Positions 6,919 to 9,399 of a stretch of DNA of 9,399 bases are shown here, piece after piece; position 1 is the stretch's first letter; each line of letters starts with the position of its first letter. Source of the DNA: Cellulomonas sp. (GTDB lineage Bacteria > Actinomycetota > Actinomycetes > Actinomycetales > Cellulomonadaceae); NCBI GenBank assembly GCA_027451305.1, contig DAIDJQ010000183.1, positions 1-9,399 of the forward strand, written 5' to 3'. Under the pieces are notes generated by a model. It saw only the letters and a list, made by a program, of their open reading frames with translations, searched no databases and was not told the origin of the DNA. The position numbers and the translations under genes were made by a program.

Positions 6919-6967
6919 AGCCGTCCCGGCACCCGTCACCGGCCCCCCGGCACCGCGAGGTGCACCC

Positions 6968-6989
6968 GACCCGTCGAACGCGGCGGGTC
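6968..6989. terminator. Candidate hairpin terminator for the minus-strand membrane-protein gene
   Basis: GACCCGTCG-AACG-CGGCGGGTC has 9-bp arms with one T/G opposition and a 4-base loop. It sits 9 bp beyond the stop codon (6999) of the minus-strand gene. On that strand the T/G position becomes a C/A mismatch, so the stem is 6 bp plus 2 bp. No U-tract is present. Confidence 0.4.
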
Positions 6990-6998
6990 AGGTACCGA

Positions 6999-7256
6999 TC
7001 ACCGGTTCTCGAGCGCCGGGAGGATCGCGGTGGGGATGGCGAAGGCGAGCGCGAACGAGGCGATCGCGCCGGTGAACACCCACGGCTGCGCCGCGGTCGA
7101 GACGCTGGCGGACAGCCCGAACAGGACGAAGGCGAGCGCCAGCAGCACGAAGGCGAGCACGGTGCTCGCGGCTCGGCCGGTCAGGCGGGCCTCGCGGTCC
7201 TCCTCGTCGGGCTGCAGCGGGTCCGGGTAGCCCCGATCCGGGTCGGTGTAGGTCAT
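6999..7256 (-). CDS. Small two-helix membrane protein, function unknown
   Basis: An 85-residue protein. Residues 1-29 are acidic and Pro/Asp/Tyr-rich (MTYTDPDRGYPDPLQPDEED...) and probably cytoplasmic. Two hydrophobic helices follow at about 31-50 (STVLAFVLLALAFVLFGLSA) and 59-78 (WVFTGAIASFALAFAIPTAI), ending in a short LENR tail. The ATG at 7256 has GGAGGG eight bases upstream, better than the longer alternative reading from 7325. I do not recognise a named family; the layout resembles small uncharacterised actinobacterial membrane proteins. It lies 79 bp downstream of the glycosylase gene on the same strand and may be cotranscribed, although that gap could also hold its own promoter. No catalytic motif is visible. 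Confidence 0.75.
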   Translation of the reverse strand: MTYTDPDRGYPDPLQPDEEDREARLTGRAASTVLAFVLLALAFVLFGLSASVSTAAQPWVFTGAIASFALAFAIPTAILPALENR

Positions 7257-7335
7257 CGACGGTTCCCTCCGGTTGACGGTCCCTCGCAGTATCGCCGCGA
7301 GCTCGCCGCCGTGCCCGGCGAGCACGGCACGCAGG

Positions 7336-8280
7336 TCAGACGAGGGCCCGCGCCCGTGGTGCCCGCGGTCCGCGCGCCGGCGGCCGGCTGCCCGCCGCCT
7401 CCAGCAGCCGTAGCGCGCGCTGCCGCTGCGGCCGGAACGGCTCGAGCAGCGCCAGCATCCCGGCGTCGTCCGTGCGGCGGCCGGCCAGCGACCAGCCCAC
7501 GAGGTCCGGCAGGTGCAGGTCGCCGACGCTCACGGCATCCGCGTCGCCCGCCGCCCGGGAGGTCACCTCGGCGACCGTCCACGGGCCGATCCCGGAGACG
7601 GTGCGCAGCCGCCTGGCGAGCTCGGCGACCGGCAGGTCCGCGGTCAGCCGGTGCGCCACCGCCGCCGCACGCACCACCGTGCCGTGCCGCTGGGCGTCCA
7701 CGCCGGCCCGCCGCCACTCCCACACCGGCAGGTCGCGCCACACGGCCGGTGGCGGCGGGACCGTCAGCCCGGCCGGTGCGGGCCCCGGCGCCGGCGTCCC
7801 GTGCCGGCGGACCAGCACCCGCCACGACGCCTGGGCGTCCAGCCCCACCACACGCTGCTCCAGGACGGCCGGCACCAACGACTCCCACACCTGGCCGGTG
7901 CGGCCGATGCGCAGGCCGGGCAGGTTGCGGTGGGCGCGGTCCAGCAGCGGGTGCAGGTGCGCGGGGAACCCCGAGTCGTCGTCGTCCGCGCCCAGCAGCG
8001 CCGGCACGCCGGCCAGCGCCCGCAGTCCGCCGGGACCCCAGGCGGCGGCGTGCACGGCACCGGACCTCGGCGTCAGCCGGAGCGTGGCGGGGCCCTCGGG
8101 GGCGCACGTCGCCCACCAGACCGAGCCGTCGGGCGTCCATCGCCAGGCCGGGTCGCCGGCGCCGTGGCGCAGCGGCAGCAGCGTGCGGACCAGGTCGAGC
8201 GGCCCCGTCGGGCGGTAGACGTCGGTGCCCGCGGGGACGTCCGCGTCCGTCAGCTGCTCGGAGAGCGGAGGCTGCGACAC
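7336..8280 (-). CDS. AlkA-type DNA-3-methyladenine glycosylase (HhH-GPD superfamily)
   Basis: A 314-residue base-excision repair enzyme that removes alkylated bases such as 3-methyladenine. The N-terminal part (about 20-110, beginning YRPTGPLDLVRTLLPLRHG) matches the extra domain of actinobacterial members. The HhH-GPD core runs from about 128 to 290: GQVWESLVPAVLEQRV, then the helix-hairpin-helix TVSGIGPWTVAEV (228-239), then VGDLHLPDLV, where Asp254 is the expected catalytic aspartate. The C-terminal 20 residues are Arg/Pro/Ala-rich, possibly adding DNA contacts. No Cys cluster for a 4Fe-4S site is seen, unlike EndoIII/MutY. The GTG start at 8280 is the only reasonable one before the domain and has no ribosome binding site. 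It is divergent from the DUF72 gene with only 9 bp between the start codons. Exact base specificity is not readable. Confidence 0.88.
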   Translation of the reverse strand: MSQPPLSEQLTDADVPAGTDVYRPTGPLDLVRTLLPLRHGAGDPAWRWTPDGSVWWATCAPEGPATLRLTPRSGAVHAAAWGPGGLRALAGVPALLGADDDDSGFPAHLHPLLDRAHRNLPGLRIGRTGQVWESLVPAVLEQRVVGLDAQASWRVLVRRHGTPAPGPAPAGLTVPPPPAVWRDLPVWEWRRAGVDAQRHGTVVRAAAVAHRLTADLPVAELARRLRTVSGIGPWTVAEVTSRAAGDADAVSVGDLHLPDLVGWSLAGRRTDDAGMLALLEPFRPQRQRALRLLEAAGSRPPARGPRAPRARALV

Positions 8281-8289
8281 GGGACCAGC

Positions 8290-9132
8290 ATGACGGACGT
8301 GGACGTGCGCATCGGCATCTCCGGCTGGCGGTACCGGCCCTGGCGCGGCGTGTTCTACCCGCCGGGGCTGCCGCAGCGCAGGGAGCTGGAGTACGCCTCG
8401 CGGCGGCTGCGCACGGTGGAGCTGAACGGGTCGTTCTACGCCCTGCAGCGTCCGGCCAGCTACCTGTCCTGGGCCGCGCAGACGCCGGCGGACTTCCTGT
8501 TCGCCGTCAAGGGTGGGCGCTTCATCACGCACATGAAGCGGTTGGCGGACGTGGAGGCGCCGCTGGCCGGCTTCTTCGCCTCCGGGCTGCTGGCGCTCGG
8601 CTCCCGGCTCGGCCCGGTCCTGTGGCAGCTGCCCGCCACGCTGCCGTTCGACCCCGTGGTCCTGGAGACGTTCCTGGCCCGTCTGCCGCGCAGCACGGCC
8701 GCCGCGGCCGCGCTCGCGGAGCGGCACGACGAGCGCCTCGACGGGAGGGCCTGGACCAGCACCGACGTCGACCGGCCCCTGCGGCATGCCCTCGAGGTGC
8801 GGCACCCCGGCTTCCTCGACCCCCGGTTCACCGCGCTGGCCAGGGGATACGGCGTGGCGGTTGTGGTGGCGGACTCAGCGGGCAGGTGGCCGCTGCTGCT
8901 CGAGCCGACCTCGGACCTGGTGTACGTGCGGCTGCACGGCGACACCGAGCTGTACGTCAGCGGGTACGACCCACCGGCGCTCGCCCAGTGGGCGGAGCGG
9001 ATCCGGCGCTGGGCCGACGACGGGCACGACGTGGTCGTCTACTTCGACAACGACGTCAAGGTCCGCGCACCCTTCGACGCGATGGCACTGGCGGAGCTGC
9101 TCGGTGTCGGCCCGCCGGCACCCGACGGCTGA
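8290..9132 (+). CDS. DUF72 / YecE-like TIM-barrel protein
   Basis: A 280-residue cytoplasmic protein of the DUF72 (YecE) family, whose biochemical role is not established. Family marks run in order: VRIGISGWRYRPWRGVFYP at about 5-23, TVELNGSFYALQRPASYLSWA, FLFAVKGGRFITH, then GPVLWQLP, and near the C-terminus VYVRLHGD and VVVYFDNDVKVRAPFDAMALAELL (the usual form being YxYFNNDxxxxA). The length is near the family's usual 240-290 residues. The ATG at 8290 has only GGGA five bases upstream; a GTG at 8299 would begin just before the VRIG strand and is an alternative. Its start faces the glycosylase start across 9 bp, so its promoter must lie inside the glycosylase coding region, or the two share control. 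Confidence 0.88.
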   Translation: MTDVDVRIGISGWRYRPWRGVFYPPGLPQRRELEYASRRLRTVELNGSFYALQRPASYLSWAAQTPADFLFAVKGGRFITHMKRLADVEAPLAGFFASGLLALGSRLGPVLWQLPATLPFDPVVLETFLARLPRSTAAAAALAERHDERLDGRAWTSTDVDRPLRHALEVRHPGFLDPRFTALARGYGVAVVVADSAGRWPLLLEPTSDLVYVRLHGDTELYVSGYDPPALAQWAERIRRWADDGHDVVVYFDNDVKVRAPFDAMALAELLGVGPPAPDG

Positions 9133-9168
9133 CGCCCGACGGCTGACCGCGCCCGGCGGCTGACCGCG
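9121..9168 (+). repeat. Imperfect tandem repeat spanning the DUF72 stop codon
   Basis: CCCGACGGCTGAC occurs at 9121-9133 and again at 9135-9147; a third copy, CCCGGCGGCTGAC, is at 9152-9164. The last two copies also share a trailing CGCG. Unit lengths are 14 and 17 bp. Each copy carries a TGA; the first is the DUF72 stop and the other two fall in the other two frames. It looks like local slippage duplication of the gene end. Confidence 0.7.
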
Positions 9169-9170
9169 CC

Positions 9171-9206
9171 GGACGGCCAGGCGGAGCACCGGCGCGACGG
9201 CCGTCC
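9171..9206. terminator. Candidate hairpin terminator between convergent genes
   Basis: GGACGGCC (9171-9178) pairs with GGCCGTCC (9199-9206) over 8 bp, with a 20-base loop. The right arm lies in a shorter palindrome, GACGGCCGTC (9196-9205). It occupies the 96-bp gap between the DUF72 gene and the convergent S4-domain gene. The large loop makes it a weak candidate. Confidence 0.4.
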
Positions 9207-9228
9207 CGGGGTGCCCCGCCGACGCCGC

Positions 9229-9399
9229 TCACCGACCGCGCAGCCGGTCGATCTCCCGCCGCTCCCGCTTGGTGGGCCGTCCGGCGCCGCGGTCCCTGAC
9301 CCCGAGGGCAGCCACGTGCTCCTTCGGCACCGGCGCGGGGGAGCGGTCGAGGTAGCAGGTCACAGCCACGGCCGCGCCGACGCGCTTGACGATGGTCCG
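9229..9399 (-). CDS. Hsp15-like S4-domain RNA-binding protein (C-terminal part, cut by window edge)
   Basis: Only the last 56 codons are in the window; the S4 RNA-binding domain itself would lie to the right. The visible part reads RTIVKRVGAAVAVTCYLD at the start, then a Pro-containing linker, and ends with DRGAGRPTKRERREIDRLRGR and a stop. This basic GAGRPTKRxRR tail is typical of the C-terminus of the actinobacterial heat-shock-protein-15/RqcP-like S4 family, which binds the large ribosomal subunit carrying stalled peptidyl-tRNA. It converges with the DUF72 gene. Without the S4 domain in view the family call rests on the tail alone. Confidence 0.8.
   Translation of the reverse strand, partial: RTIVKRVGAAVAVTCYLDRSPAPVPKEHVAALGVRDRGAGRPTKRERREIDRLRGR

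Noticed and set aside
5146..6939. A minus-strand frame of about 597 codons opposite the phosphoesterase
   Set aside because: It is a complementary-frame shadow rich in Val, Arg and Gly with no recognisable domain or ribosome binding site; the plus-strand product has a signal peptide and all family motifs.
7513..8289. N-terminal extension of the DUF72 protein into the region opposite the glycosylase
   Set aside because: The frame stays open upstream, but the residues are low-complexity and the family begins at VRIGISGW; the ATG at 8290 gives the normal length.
5577..9146. A plus-strand open frame of about 1189 codons
   Set aside because: It crosses the phosphoesterase, membrane-protein and glycosylase genes out of frame, is Arg/Pro/Ala-rich low-complexity sequence, and shows no domain. 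Long stop-free shadow frames are expected at this GC content; only its last part coincides with a strand region holding a real gene, and that gene is in another frame.

Overview
The window is very GC-rich DNA with compact genes, many GTG starts and strong G/C bias at third codon positions. Together with the gene content this indicates an actinomycete, perhaps of the Cellulomonas/Micrococcales type; the genus is a guess from style and not demonstrated. I see no mobile element, tRNA, rRNA or CRISPR array. Most of the window looks like ordinary chromosome. Its most distinctive part is a sulfur-stress operon at the left end.

Region 1 (1-3012, minus strand) is a probable five-gene persulfide/sulfane-sulfur operon. 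In transcription order it holds a CoA-disulfide reductase/rhodanese fusion (2974-1214), a single-domain rhodanese coupled to it by an ATGA overlap (1217-855), a 38-residue protein with six cysteines (744-628), a thioredoxin (576-199) and a CsoR/CstR-type repressor that runs off the left edge (212-1). Upstream lies a perfect 18-bp palindrome of G-tract type (2985-3002), placed between a good -35 and -10. The predicted transcription start falls on or beside the GTG start codon, so the mRNA may be leaderless. The repressor at the operon's end and the palindrome at its front suggest autoregulation by a persulfide sensor. The reductase would reduce persulfides or CoA disulfide, the rhodaneses would move sulfane sulfur, and thioredoxin would supply reductant.

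Region 2 (3159-5085) starts with a divergent DUF1992 (DnaJC28-type) gene on the plus strand. It converges on a luxS-mtnN pair on the minus strand. LuxS and MtnN overlap by 4 bp and together detoxify S-adenosylhomocysteine in two steps (SAH to S-ribosylhomocysteine to homocysteine plus the AI-2 precursor), with all catalytic residues visible.

Region 3 (5122-6918) carries one large secreted phosphoesterase of the AcpA/phospholipase C family. It is preceded by three GTTC-type repeats spaced exactly 11 bp apart, which match actinobacterial PhoP boxes, and followed by a strong 11-bp-stem terminator. This suggests a phosphate-starvation enzyme.

Region 4 (6968-9399) holds a two-helix membrane protein and an AlkA-type DNA glycosylase on the minus strand, and a DUF72/YecE-like protein on the plus strand whose start codon lies 9 bp from that of the glycosylase. 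The C-terminal end of an Hsp15-like S4 RNA-binding protein is cut by the right edge. A small stop-codon-containing tandem repeat and a possible terminator hairpin separate the last two genes.
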